From contig CM067357.1 of the NCBI GenBank assembly GCA_034190875.2, positions 20,371,850 through 20,435,849 on the forward strand: a DNA stretch of 64,000 nucleotides. The letters are read 5' to 3'. Position 1 is the stretch's first letter, and every line of letters starts with the position of its first letter. This DNA is from Urechis unicinctus. Its lineage: Eukaryota > Annelida > Polychaeta > Xenopneusta > Urechidae. This document shows, in pieces, positions 24,001-38,065 of the stretch. The position numbers and the translations under genes are program-made. The notes beneath the pieces are model-generated. The model saw only the letters and a list, made by a program, of their open reading frames with translations, made no database searches and had not been told where the DNA came from.

Positions 24001-25450
24001 TTTGGGGAGAAAAAACCCCTCACCATTTTGTATTTTGGGTTTTAAAATATATTTTCCCGTTAAATTCCCTTTTCATTTTGAAGAAATATGTAACAAAAGA
24101 TTCTAGGAACCGACATATTATCTCCCTTTTGGTGTATTTCGCTGTAAAAATTTACTAAAATGTAATGCCTAAAAGCCCGATGTTTAAATAAAATTATCAA
24201 AAAATAATGCAATAGATTTGAAAAAAGAGCCATACACTAAAAACAATTTGAAGATTTTGACTTTTTTAAAGAAAACGTTTTTTTAGTACTACTTAATAGC
24301 CCTTTTGGGAAAACCAATATGACAATAATTTATTAAATAGTGGTTTTTTGTTTCGGGGCTTTTTGTTTTTTAGCGCGTAATGGAAAAAAGGCATTGGACT
24401 ACCCTAAAAAAAGGGTGGTCAGAAGTAAACCCTTTCCCTTAATTTTTTTATATAATCATATCCTATTTTTCAGTTAATCACAATTTTTATATCACAAAAC
24501 ACGAATTGCCACGGCTTTAAGGCCCATTTCAAGCACAAATATATTTGCCAGCTTTTTAAATTGAATAAACGATTATTCAAACCCAACAAAATTTTCCCTT
24601 TGACGTCTTGGTTTCAGATAGTGGACGCATAGCAAGCTTTTGGGCCCCATAAGGGCGCCCAGTCCTGGATGCACCCTAGGTTTTTTTAAAAAGGCCCGGG
24701 TTCCGTTTATTGGGTATTTTTTGGGGGACAAACTCTTTTTTGCCCTGCCCTTTGTAATTTTTCCACAATTTTGCCAATTTGAAATTTTAGCTGACACCGG
24801 GATTGTTTGGGCCTCGAGGGAGAAACCCCCCTCCTTTTTTTACATATGGTGGTAGAAAACTTTCCCTTTACAATCAAATTCATGTATTTTTACAACTTCT
24901 GACAACGATTAAAATATTGTTAAAATTTAAGGGAAAAAATATTATTTCCCTATTTCTAATAAAAATGGGGTTACTTGTTTAAAAAAGATCTATGCATCGG
25001 CTTTAACCGCCGGTTTGGTAATAAGGATATGACCCAAGTAGACTTTTAATGTGAATCGTTAAAGACAATCCTTGCGAAACTTCATAACGTATGTTCATGG
25101 AACGATCTGCCGGTTACCGTACGGACGCCATGTTGGGTGAACACCGCGAGAGCATTTGTTGCTAGGGAAACTTACTTATCTTCCTGTTCTATGACGCAAA
25201 TGCTGTTATCTCGCTAGATGACCAGTTGTGGTCTGAGGCGGAAATCAAACGATGGAACATCCAACAGAAGCCGTTAATTATCGTTGAGACCCGACCGCAG
25301 ATAGCTGCACTAAGAAAACAAAATCCACGCATGAGTAATTTGATATCCGATTAACTGAGAGCATGGTATAAAGTAAGATATGAGATATGCCATCTCACCA
25401 AGGATGAAGATAATAGCTATTCGTAAGTTTAATAGCCGAGTCATTTGCAT
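24001..25450. other. Degraded first array copy next to the gap (insertion-rich)
   Basis: Against the clean copies this stretch shows stretched homopolymers (for example GGGAAAACCAAT versus GGAAAGCCAAT) up to about 25,020. Frequent single-base insertions then continue to about 25,450, after which the copies match again with few differences. The excess of insertions next to a gap suggests uncorrected long-read error rather than biology. It also lacks ~100 bases at ~25,005 and ~145 bases at ~25,460 that the later copies have. Confidence 0.7.
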
Positions 25451-28407
25451 AAGACTGTAGTTTGATCTTTTACCTCATATAGCTTCAAATACGATGTTTA
25501 CGGGTTAATGAGAGATCGAAAAAAATAATATAAATTTACTGACTACGATATCCATTCGGTATTTCGTGTGCTTTGAGATTGTGCCGCAGATATGTATATC
25601 ATGCAGGCGTGACCATATACCTGGCATTTGTTAAATTCGTATTGCATTAAAATTTAAGGAGACCCCCCTAAAGATGACAGTTAATAATACAGTACTTTAA
25701 AATGATTTCACGGAGTGCGTGTTCAATTTACAAATATTGTGACAAGTTGGTATATTTGAATTCCATCTGCTCTTAACTGTTATTGCTTTTGGTAAATAAA
25801 CCCAAAATAAGAACGCCTTATCTTGGATCAGAGTTGCTTGTTTAAAAATACTGCATTCGCGATAAACGCGTTTTTAGCTGAATTGCTATTTTTTAAGAAT
25901 GGCAACCGAGGTCGACATGATGGTCAGTTGTTACATATCATTGCAACATAATCAAACTTATGTTTCCTCTATTGAAACCTTCAAAGTAATGAATTGAGTG
26001 CGAATGTGAAAATTACGTGTTACTTATGCACCGCGTTGGTCATAATGGACCCCAACGAGAACATTGAATTTGTTGTTATCTGGCCGTAGCTACTATGGCC
26101 TTACATTGTTATCCGCATCCTGCAAATCTTTGTGTAAGTGTTACAAATATTGTTTTTAGTGCATACATGGACTAAATATATGTATATTCTTAAAAACTAC
26201 TCCCAATCAAAAAATATGGAAGTACATAAAACATGATATTGACTTGCTATTGTCAGAAAGTTGTCTGGGCGATTCTGATTCTACAACGTCAGCATTCATA
26301 TATTATTTAGTGTCTTATTTCCCCATACTTAACACAGCAATGTTTAATTACTTCAAGCTATTTTCATCCAAAGGTGTTCAGCAGTACACCTATACTATTT
26401 TCAAATGGTCCAACTACTGTCGTTAAACTATGTGCTTTGCAAGTGTTAATATGCTTGCGCATTTCATTTATATAACTGTACATTCACCTCAAAATACTTA
26501 AAACGTCTAATACGGCCAATATTGTGACTTGGTTCCCCATAATTGCCGAATTGTATGTACCTCTTGATGCAAACACTCTCACATCTTGCTTTACAAAATA
26601 TCGTAAGCCCTATCTGTTTAATTTTTGGAAAAGCCATACTATTAATAAATGTTGTTCTCGATTTGTGGCACAGATAAGCTATTGTATTTACCTGTTAATG
26701 TCAGTGACAAAGACAATCGTATCCATAAATGTGAGTCCATAAACCGGAAACATTTTAAACGCCCTTTACTTTTCATAGTATTGAATGTGACTTTACCACC
26801 ATGTACTGTGACTAAATGTGAATAAATCACAATATTAATAACTTTAATGTCGAGCGATATGTTTGCTTAGCCCTGAAGTGGTTGCTTATCGCATATATTT
26901 TGTTGATAATGCTGCCTCTTTTTTGTAATGTAGTTAACGTTGCGCAGAACAGAACCACTCACCACTTATGTATACTGGTTAATATATATACTGTTAATTG
27001 CCATTATTCATTTTGAAGAAATATGTGAACAAATGATTCTAGGAACCGACATATTATCTCCTTATGGTGTATTTCGCTGTAATAATTGACTGACTATGTA
27101 ATGCCTAAAAGCACGATGTTAAGTAATTAATTATCAACAATAATGCAATAGATTAGAAAGAAGAGCCATACACTAAGCAATTTGAAGATTTGACTGATGA
27201 AAACGTATTTTAGTACTACTTAATAGCTTTGGAAAGCCAATATGACAATAATTTATTAAATAGTGTTTCTTGTGTCGGGGCTTTTCTGTTTATTAGCGCG
27301 TAATGAAAACGGCATTGGCACTACCATAAAAAGTAGACTGGTCAGAAGTAAACTTCCATTAATTTCTTTATATAATCATATCCTATTTCACAGTTATATC
27401 ACAATATTTTATATCACAAAACACGATATTGCGCACGCGGCTCAAGGCGATTTCAACTGCACAATATATATTTGACGCAGCTTTTGAATATTGAATATAA
27501 CGATTATTCAACCAATCAAGTTTCCTTCGACGTCTTGTTGCAGATAGTGAGACGCATATGCAATGCTTTGGTCCCTATAGACGCCTAGTCCTGGATGCAC
27601 CATAGCGCTTTTTTGAAATGGCCTGGGTTCCGTTTATTGCTATTTTATGCGACAGCTCTTATTGCCCTGTCTTCGTATATTTCCACAATTTTGCCAATTA
27701 GCATTCTTAGCTGACACAGCATTGTTGGTCCTCGAGTGGAGACCACCCTCCTTTTTTGACAGATGGTGGTAGAAAGCTGCTTTGACAATCACATTCATGT
27801 ATTATTACAACTTCTGACAACGATTAATATATTGTTAAATTAATGATAACAATATTATTTCCCTATTTCTAATAAACTGGGCTTACTTGTAAACAGATCT
27901 ATGCATCGGAACCATACTTTCCATTCAAAATAATAGCATCTCATGGACTGATTACCATCTAAGATTGTTTGTGTCACTTTGTAGCGTATTCATGTAACCG
28001 CCGGTTGGGTATAAGAATATCAAGGAGCTTTTAATGTGAATCGTAAAGCAATCTTGCGAACTCAATAACGTATGGTCATGGAACGATATGCGGTTTACGG
28101 ACGCCATGTTGTGTGAACCGGAGAGCATTTGTTGCTAGGACAATTACTATATTCCTGTTCTTATAGCAAATGCTGTTATCTCGTAGTGACGTTGTGGTCT
28201 GAGGCGGGAATCAACGATGGAACAACAGACCAGCCGTTAATTACGTTAGACCCGACAGCAATATGCTGCACTACCAAAATCCACGCAGGAGTAATTTGAT
28301 ATCCGATTAACTAAGAGCATGGTAAAAGTAAGATATGAGATATGCATCTCACAAAGGATGAGATAATAGCCTATTCGTAAGTTTATAGCCGAGTCATTTG
28401 CATAAGA

Positions 28408-28482
28408 TTGTATCTAACGGTGGGACATGGGCGATAAGGTGAAAATAAATACAGATCATGCCGTGTATAAACGTTATTATCC
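28408..28482. repeat. Array sub-segment shared with 57.95-58.09 kb
   Basis: TATCTAACGGTGGGACATG, then GATAAGGTGAAAA, AGATCATGCCGTGTAT and GTTATTATCCT, recur in order at 57,953-58,082, with ~60 extra bases in the latter. The same segment recurs in the array at ~31,505-31,580 and ~34,605-34,680. It is missing from the first array copy. Confidence 0.75.
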
Positions 28483-31400
28483 TATGACAAATATATTTCG
28501 CTGCCTGCAATTGATAATTTGATGTCTAGTTACGCCTTTATGTCTTGCGTTTGATCTTTTACCTCATATAGCTTCAAATACGATGTTTACGGACAGATGA
28601 GAGATCGAAAAACATAATATAAATTTACTAAATACAATATCCATTCGGTATATCGAGATTGTGCCGCAGATATGTAAATCATGCAGGCGTGACCATTTAC
28701 CTGGCATTTGTTAAATTCGTATTGCATTAAAATTTAAGGAGACCCCCCTAAAGATGACAGTTAAAAATACAGTACTTTAAAATGATTTCACGGAGTGCGT
28801 GTTCAATTTGCAAAAAAATTGTGACAAGCTGGTATATTTGAATTCAATCTGCTCTTAACTGTTATTGCTTTTGGTAAATAAACCCAAAATAAGAACGCCT
28901 TATCTTGGATTAGAGTTGCTTGTTTAAAAATGCTGCATTCGCGATAAACGAAGATTGGCAACTTATTTCGTTTTTAACTGAATTGCCATTTGTTTAAGAA
29001 TGGCAACCGAGGTCGACATGATGGTCAGTTGTTACATATCATTGCACCATAATCAAACTTATGTTTCCTTTATTGAAACCTTCAAAGTAATGAACTGAGT
29101 GCGAATGTGAAAATACGTGTTACTTATGCACCGGGTTGGTCATACCAGACCCCAACGGGTACATTGAATTTGTTGTTATCTGGCCGTAGCTACTATGGCC
29201 TTACTTTGTTATCCGCATCCTGCAAATCTTTGTGTAAGTGTTACAAATATTGTTTTTAGTGCATACATGGACTAAACATATGTATATTCTTAAAAACTAC
29301 TCCCAATCAAAAAATATGGAAGTACATAAAACATGATATTGACTTGCTATTGTCAGAAAGATGTCTGGGCGAATCTGATTCTACAACGTCAGCATTCATA
29401 TATGATTTAGTGTTTTATTTCCCCATACTTAACACAGCAATGTTTAATTACTTCAAGCTATTTGCATCCAAAGGTGTTCAGCAGTACACCTATACTATTT
29501 TCAAATGGTCCTACTACTGTCGTTAAACTATGTGCTTTGCAAGTGTTAATATACTTGCGCATTTCATTTATATAACTGTACATTCACCTCAAAATACTTA
29601 AAACGTCTAATACGGTCAATATTGTCACTTGGTTCCCCATAATTGCCGAATTGTATGTGCCTCTTGATGCAAACACTCTCACATCTTGCTTTACAAAATA
29701 TCGTAAACCCTATCTGTTTAATTTTTGGAAAAGCCATACTATTAATAAATGTTGTTCTCGATTTGTGGCGCAGATAAGCTATTGTATTTACCTGTTAATG
29801 TCAGTGACAAACACAATCGTATCCATAAATGTGAGTCCATAAACCGGAAACATTTTAAACGCCCTTTACTTTTCATAGTATTGAATGTGACATTACCACC
29901 ATGTACTCTGAATAAATGTGAATAAATCACAATATTAATAACTTCAGTGTCGAGCGATATGTTTGCTTAGCCCTGAAGTGGTTGCTTATCGCATATAATT
30001 TGTTGATAATGCTGCCTCTTCTATGTAATGTAGTTAACGTTGCGCAGAAAAGAACCACTCACCACTTATGTATACTGGTTAATATATATACTGTTAATTA
30101 CCATTATTCATTTTGAAGAAATATGTGAACAAATGATTCTAGGAACCGACATATTATCTCCTTATGGTGTATTTCGCTGTAATAATTGACTAACCATGTA
30201 ATGCCTAAAAGCCCGATGTTAAGTAATTAATTATCAACAATAATGCAATAGATTAGAAAGAAGAGCCATACACTAAGCAATTTGAAGATTTGACTGATGA
30301 AAACGTATTTTAGTACTACTTAATAGCTTTGGAAAGCCAATATGACAATAATTTATTAAATAGTGTTTCTTGTGTCGGGGCTTTTATGTTTATTAGCGCG
30401 TAATGAAAACGGCATTGGCACTACCATAAAAAGTAGACTGGTCAGAAGTAAACTTCCATTAACTTCTTTATATATCATATCCTATTTCACAGTTATATCA
30501 CAATATTTTATATCACAAAACACGACATTGCACACACGGCTCAAGGCGATTTCAACTGCACAATATATATTTGCCACAGCTTTTGAATATTGAATATAAC
30601 GATTATTCAACCAATCAAGTTTCCTTCGACGTCTTGTTGCAGATAGTGAGACGCATATGCAATGCTTTGGTCCCTATAGACGCCTAGTCCTGGATGCACC
30701 ATAGTGCTTTTTTGAAATGGTCTGGGTTCCGTTTATTGCTATTTTATGCGACAGCTCATATTGCCCTGCCTTCGTATATTTCCACAATTTTGCCAATTAG
30801 CATTCTTAGCTGACACAGCATTGTTGGTCCTCGAGTGGAGACCACCCTCCTTTTTTGACATATGGTGGTAGAAAGCTGCTTTGACAATCACATTCATGTA
30901 TTATTACAACTTCTGACAACGATTAATATATTGTTAATTAATGATAACAATATTATTTCCCTATTTCTAATAAACTGGGCTTACTTGTAAACAGATCTAT
31001 GCATCGGAACCATACTTTCCATTCAAAATAAGAGCATCTCATGGACTGATTGCCATCTAAGATTGTTTGTGTCACTTTGTAGCGTATTCATGTAACCGCC
31101 GGTTGGTATAAGAATATCAAGGAGCTTTTAATGTGAATCGTAAAGCAATCTTGCGAACTCAATAACGTATGGTCATGGAACGATATGCGGTTTACGGACG
31201 CCATGTTGTGTGAACCGGAGAGCATTTGTTGCTAGGACAATTACTATATTCCTGTACTTATAGCAAATGCTGTTATCTCGTAGTGACGTTGTGGTCTGAG
31301 GCGGGAATCAACGATGGAACAACAGACCAGCCGTTAATTACGTTAGACCCGACAGCAATATGCTGCACTACCAAAATCCACGCAGGAAGTAATTTGATAT

Positions 31401-34400
31401 CCGATTAACTAAGAGCATGGTAAAAGTAAGATATGAGATATGCATCTCACAAAGGATGAGATAATAGTCTATTCGTAAGTTTATAGCCGAGTCATTTGCA
31501 TAAGATTGTATCTAACGGTGGGACATGGGCGATAAGGTGAAAATAAATACAGATCATGCCGTGTATAAACGTTATTATCCTATGACAAATATATTTCGCT
31601 GCCTGCAATTGATAATTTGATGTCTAGTTACGCCTTTATGTCTTGCGTTTGATCTTTTACCTCATATAGCTTCAAATACGATGTTTACGGACAGATGAGA
31701 GATCGAAAAACATATATAAATTTACTAAATACAATATCCATTCGGTATATCGAGATTGTGCCGCAGATATGTAAATCATGCAGGCGTGACCATTTACCTG
31801 GCATTTGTTAAATTCGTATTGCATTAAAATTTAAGGAGACCCCCCTAAAGATGACAGTTAAAAATACAGTACTTTAAAATGATTTCACGGAGTGCGTGTT
31901 CAATTTGCAAAAAATTGTGACAAGCTGGTATATTTGAATTCAATCTGCTCTTAACTGTTATTGCTTTTGGTAAATAAACCCAAAATAAGAACGCCTTATC
32001 TTGGATTAGAGTTGCTTGTTTAAAAATGCTGCATTCGCGATAAACGAAGATTGGCAACTTATTTCGTTTTTAACTGAATTGCCATTTGTTTAAGAATGGC
32101 AACCGAGGTCGACATGATGGTCAGTTGTTACATATCATTGCACCATAATCAAACTTATGTTTCCTTAATTGAAACCTTCAAAGTAATGAACTGAGTGCGA
32201 ATGTGAAAATACGTGTTACTTATGCACCGGGTTGGTCATACTAGACCCCAACGGGTACATTGAATTTGTTGTTATCTGGCCGTAGCTACTATGGCCTTAC
32301 TTTGTTATCCGCATCCTGCAAATCTTTGTGTAAGTGTTACAAATATTGTTTTTAGTGCATACATGGACTAAACATATGTATATTCTTAAAAACTACTCCC
32401 AATCAAAAAATATGGAAGTACATAAAACATGATATTGACTTGCTATTGTCAGAAAGATGTCTGGGCGAATCTGATTCTACAACGTCAGCATTCATATATG
32501 ATTTAGTGTTTTATTTCCCCATACTTAACACAGCAATGTTTAATTACTTCAAGCTATTTGCATCCAAAGGTGTTCAGCAGTACACCTATACTATTTTCAA
32601 ATGGTCCTACTACTGTCGTTAAACTATGTGCTTTGCAAGTGTTAATATACTTGCGCATTTCATTTATATAACTGTACATTCACCTCAAAATACTTAAAAC
32701 GTCTAATACGGTCAATATTGTCACTTGGTTCCCCATAATTGCCGAATTGTATGTGCCTCTTGATGCAAACACTCTCACATCTTGCTTTACAAAATATCGT
32801 AAACCCTATCTGTTTAATTTTTGGAAAAGCCATACTATTAATAAATGTTGTTCTCGATTTGTGGCGCAGATAAGCTATTGTATTTACCTGTTAATGTCAG
32901 TGACAAACACAATCGTATCCATAAATGTGAGTCCATAAACCGGAAACATTTTAAACGCCCTTTACTTTTCATAGTATTGAATGTGACATTACCACCATGT
33001 ACTCTGAATAAATGTGAATAAATCACAATATTAATAACTTCAGTGTCGAGCGATATGTTTGCTTAGCCCTGAAGTGGTTGCTTATCGCATATAATTTGTT
33101 GATAATGCTGCCTCTTCTATGTAATGTAGTTAACGTTGCGCAGAAAAGAACCACTCACCACTTATGTATACTGGTTAATATATATACTGTTAATTACCAT
33201 TATTCATTTTGAAGAAATATGTGAACAAATGATTCTAGGAACCGACATATTATCTCCTTATGGTGTATTTCGCTGTAATAATTGACTAACCATGTAATGC
33301 CTAAAAGCCCGATGTTAAGTAATTAATTATCAACAATAATGCAATAGATTAGAAAGAAGAGCCATACACTAAGCAATTTGAAGATTTGACTGATGAAAAC
33401 GTATTTTAGTACTACTTAATAGCTTTGGAAAGCCAATATGACAATAATTTATTAAATAGTGTTTCTTGTGTCGGGGCTTTTATGTTTATTAGCGCGTAAT
33501 GAAAACGGCATTGGCACTACCATAAAAAGTAGACTGGTCAGAAGTAAACTTCCATTAACTTCTTTATATAATCATATCCTATTTCACAGTTATATCACAA
33601 TATTTTATATCACAAAACACGACATTGCACACACGGCTCAAGGCGATTTCAACTGCACAATATATATTTGCCACAGCTTTTGAATATTGAATATAACGAT
33701 TATTCAACCAATCAAGTTTCCTTCGACGTCTTGTTGCAGATAGTGAGACGCATATGCAATGCTTTGGTCCCTATAGACGCCTAGTCCTGGATGCACCATA
33801 GTGCTTTTTTGAAATGGTCTGGGTTCCGTTTATTGCTATTTTATGCGACAGCTCATATTGCCCTGCCTTCGTATATTTCCACAATTTTGCCAATTAGCAT
33901 TCTTAGCTGACACAGCATTGTTGGTCCTCGAGTGGAGACCACCCTCCTTTTTTGACATATGGTGGTAGAAAGCTGCTTTGACAATCACATTCATGTATTA
34001 TTACAACTTCTGACAACGATTAATATATTGTTAAATTAATGATAACAATATTATTTCCCTATTTCTAATAAACTGGGCTTACTTGTAAACAGATCTATGC
34101 ATCGGAACCATACTTTCCATTCAAAATAAGAGCATCTCATGGACTGATTGCCATCTAAGATTGTTTGTGTCACTTTGTAGCGTATTCATGTAACCGCCGG
34201 TTGGTATAAGAATATCAAGGAGCTTTTAATGTGAATCGTAAAGCAATCTTGCGAACTCAATAACGTATGGTCATGGAACGATATGCGGTTTACGGACGCC
34301 ATGTTGTGTGAACCGGAGAGCATTTGTTGCTAGGACAATTACTATATTCCTGTACTTATAGCAAATGCTGTTATCTCGTAGTGACGTTGTGGTCTGAGGC

Positions 34401-37400
34401 GGGAATCAACGATGGAACAACAGACCAGCCGTTAATTACGTTAGACCCGACAGCAATATGCTGCACTACCAAAATCCACGCAGGAAGTAATTTGATATCC
34501 GATTAACTAAGAGCATGGTAAAAGTAAGATATGAGATATGCATCTCACAAAGGATGAGATAATAGTCTATTCGTAAGTTTATAGCCGAGTCATTTGCATA
34601 AGATTGTATCTAACGGTGGGACATGGGCGATAAGGTGAAAATAAATACAGATCATGCCGTGTATAAACGTTATTATCCTATGACAAATATATTTCGCTGC
34701 CTGCAATTGATAATTTGATGTCTAGTTACGCCTTTATGTCTTGCGTTTGATCTTTTACCTCATATAGCTTCAAATACGATGTTTACGGACAGATGAGAGA
34801 TCGAAAAACATAATATAAATTTACTAAATACAATATCCATTCGGTATATCGAGATTGTGCCGCAGATATGTAAATCATGCAGGCGTGACCATTTACCTGG
34901 CATTTGTTAAATTCGTATTGCATTAAAATTTAAGGAGACCCCCCTAAAGATGACAGTTAAAAATACAGTACTTTAAAATGATTGCACGGAGTGCGTGTTC
35001 AATTTACAAAAAATTGTGACAAGCTGGTATATTTGAATTCAGTCTGCTCTTAACTGTTATTGCTTTTGGTAAATAAACCCAAAATAAGAACGCCTTATCT
35101 TGGATTAGAGTTGCTTGTTTAAAAATGCTGCATTCGCGATAAACGAAGATTGGCAACTTATTTCGTTTTTTAACTGAATTGCCATTTGTTTAAGAATGGC
35201 AACCGAGGTCGACATGATGGTCAGTTGTTACATATCATTGCACCATAATCAAACTTATGTTTCCTTAATTGAAACCTTCAAAGTAATGAACTGAGTGCGA
35301 ATGTGAAAATACGTGTTACTTATGCACCGGGTTGGTCATACTAGACCCCAACGGGTACATTGAATTTGTTGTTATCTGGCCGTAGCTACTATGGCCTTAC
35401 TTTGTTATCCGCATCCTGCAAATCTTTGTGTAAGTGTTACAAATATTGTTTTTAGTGCATACATGGACTAAACATATGTATATTCTTAAAAAACTACTCC
35501 CAATCAAAAAATATGGAAGTACATAAAACATGATATTGACTTGCTATTGTCAGAAAGATGTCTGGGCGAATCTGATTCTACAACGTCAGCATTCATATAT
35601 GATTTAGTGTTTTATTTCCCCATACTTAACACAGCAATGTTTAATTACTTCAAGCTATTTGCATCCAAAGGTGTTCAGCAGTACACCTATACTATTTTCA
35701 AATGGTCCTACTACTGTCGTTAAACTATGTGCTTTGCAAGTGTTAATATACTTGCGCATTTCATTTATATAACTGTACATTCACCTCAAAATACTTAAAA
35801 CGTCTAATACGGTCAATATTGTCACTTGGTTCCCCATAATTGCCGAATTGTATGTGCCTCTTGATGCAAACACTCTCACATCTTGCTTTACAAAATATCG
35901 TAAACCCTATCTGTTTAATTTTTGGAAAAGCCATACTATTAATAAATGTTGTTCTCGATTTGTGGCGCAGATAAGCTATTGTATTTACCTGTTAATGTCA
36001 GTGACAAACACAATCGTATCCATAAATGTGAGTCCATAAACCGGAAACATTTTAAACGCCCTTTACTTTTCATAGTATTGAATGTGACATTACCACCATG
36101 TACTCTGAATAAATGTGAATAAATCACAATATTAATAACTTCAGTGTCGAGCGATATGTTTGCTTAGCCCTGAAGTGGTTGCTTATCGCATATAATTTGT
36201 TGATAATGCTGCCTCTTCTATGTAATGTAGTTAACGTTGCGCAGAAAAGAACCACTCACCACTTATGTATACTGGTTAATATATATACTGTTAATTACCA
36301 TTATTCATTTTGAAGAAATATGTGAACAAATGATTCTAGGAACCGACATATTATCTCCTTATGGTGTATTTCGCTGTAATAATTGACTAACCATGTAATG
36401 CCTAAAAGCCCGATGTTAAGTAATTAATTATCAACAATAATGCAATAGATTAGAAAGAAGAGCCATACACTAAGCAATTTGAAGATTTGACTGATGAAAA
36501 CGTATTTTAGTACTACTTAATAGCTTTGGAAAGCCAATATGACAATAATTTATTAAATAGTGTTTCTTGTGTCGGGGCTTTTATGTTTATTAGCGCGTAA
36601 TGAAAACGGCATTGGCACTACCATAAAAAGTAGACTGGTCAGAAGTAAACTTCCATTAACTTCTTTATATAATCATATCCTATTTCACAGTTATATCACA
36701 ATATTTTATATCACAAAACACGACATTGCACACACGGCTCAAGGCGATTTCAACTGCACAATATATATTTGCCACAGCTTTTGAATATTGAATATAACGA
36801 TTATTCAACCAATCAAGTTTCCTTCGACGTCTTGTTGCAGATAGTGAGACGCATATGCAATGCTTTGGTCCCTATAGACGCCTAGTCCTGGATGCACCAT
36901 AGTGCTTTTTTGAAATGGTCTGGGTTCCGTTTATTGCTATTTTATGCGACAGCTCATATTGCCCTGCCTTCGTATATTTCCACAATTTTGCCAATTAGCA
37001 TTCTTAGCTGACACAGCATTGTTGGTCCTCGAGTGGAGACCACCCTCCTTTTTTGACATATGGTGGTAGAAAGCTGCTTTGACAATCACATTCATGTATT
37101 ATTACAACTTCTGACAACGATTAATATATTGTTAAATTAATGATAACAATAATATTTCCCTATTTCTAATAAACTGGGCTTACTTGTAAACAGATCTATG
37201 CATCGGAACCATAGTTTCCATTCAAAATAAGAGCATCTCATGGACTGATTGCCATCTAAGATTGTTTGTGTCACTTTGTAGCGCATTCATGTAACCGCCG
37301 GTTGGTATAAGAATATCAAGGAGCTTTTAATGTGAATCGTAAAGCAATCTTGCGAACTCAATAACGTATGGTCATGGAACGATATGCGGTTTACGGACGC

Positions 37401-37550
37401 CATGTTGTGTGAACCGGAGAGCATTTGTTGCTAGGACAATTACTATATTCCTGTACTTATAGCAAATGCTGTTATCTCGTAGTGACGTTGTGGTCTGAGG
37501 CGGGAATCAACGATGGAACAACAGACCAGCCGTTAATTACGTTAGACCCG

Positions 37551-38065
37551 ATATTTATGCTGCAGCATTAGCGAAAAAAAGAACATGTTTCACTGCGAGC
37601 ACTCGGTTTTTATGCTTTATTCCAGGCACGTGGCAAGTACATCGATTGCTATTAGTCCTCTGTAACAAGCAGTGTCTGTAAGGCTTCGTAGGGTACGCAT
37701 AAAATATGCAGTGTACGCTTTTCAGCGGCGCATGTCTTCTTAGGGTACGTATGAATGGTTCTATTCTGCCATCGTATTTTTAGAAGTGGTTGTGCTGGCC
37801 AAACGGTTCCTAGTTATAATACAACATTTGCTTAAAATCAAACTTCACGCCACCGTATGTACAACAACCTTGATAATATTAGCACATCTCGAATCATAGT
37901 TCTACGGGCCCCTAGACATGCTGATATTTGAACAACGTACTGCTGCGGTATTCAACCGAGTGAATATGTTATGTATGTTTTAAATTACATCGATGATTAA
38001 CTGGCTTTAAGTGTGAGCAGAGGGGCGACAAGAAATTGAACTATTGTTGACCAGTGAACGTTTCG
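37551..38065. other. Single-copy sequence right of the array, no supported gene
   Basis: Unrelated to the array unit. No notable frame or repeat. Confidence 0.4.

Larger units (their letters stand above)
24001..37550 (+). repeat. Tandem array of a ~3.1-kb unit (about 4.4 copies)
   Basis: The anchor CCATTATTCATTTTGAAGAA recurs at 27,001, 30,101, 33,197 and 36,298, giving periods of 3,100, 3,096 and 3,101 bases. A degraded form occurs near 24,070. The array is cut on the left by a gap and ends inside a unit at ~37,550, where ACGTTAGACCCGA runs into unrelated sequence. The three later units are nearly identical. The unit starting at 24.07 kb is about 2,935 bases because it lacks two internal segments. 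The small frames seen in each copy (60-76 codons) are not conserved as proteins: between 26,244-26,426 and 29,344-29,526 all six base differences change the amino acid. I see no recognisable gene, terminal inverted repeat or long terminal repeat in the unit, so it is a macrosatellite-like or segmental tandem duplication. Confidence 0.95.

Noticed and set aside
23889-24158. 89-codon frame across the second gap
   Set aside because: Contains 100 N and a poor-quality flank.
25113-25352. Protein-like frame in the first array copy as an intact ancestral exon
   Set aside because: It has an internal stop and depends on single-base insertions in the error-prone stretch. The clean copies do not support it.
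26244-36784. Repeated 60-76 codon frames in each 3.1-kb unit as a tandem gene family
   Set aside because: Many use non-ATG starts. Differences between copies are all amino-acid changing in the frame checked, and one frame is broken by a one-base deletion in the 30.4-kb copy.
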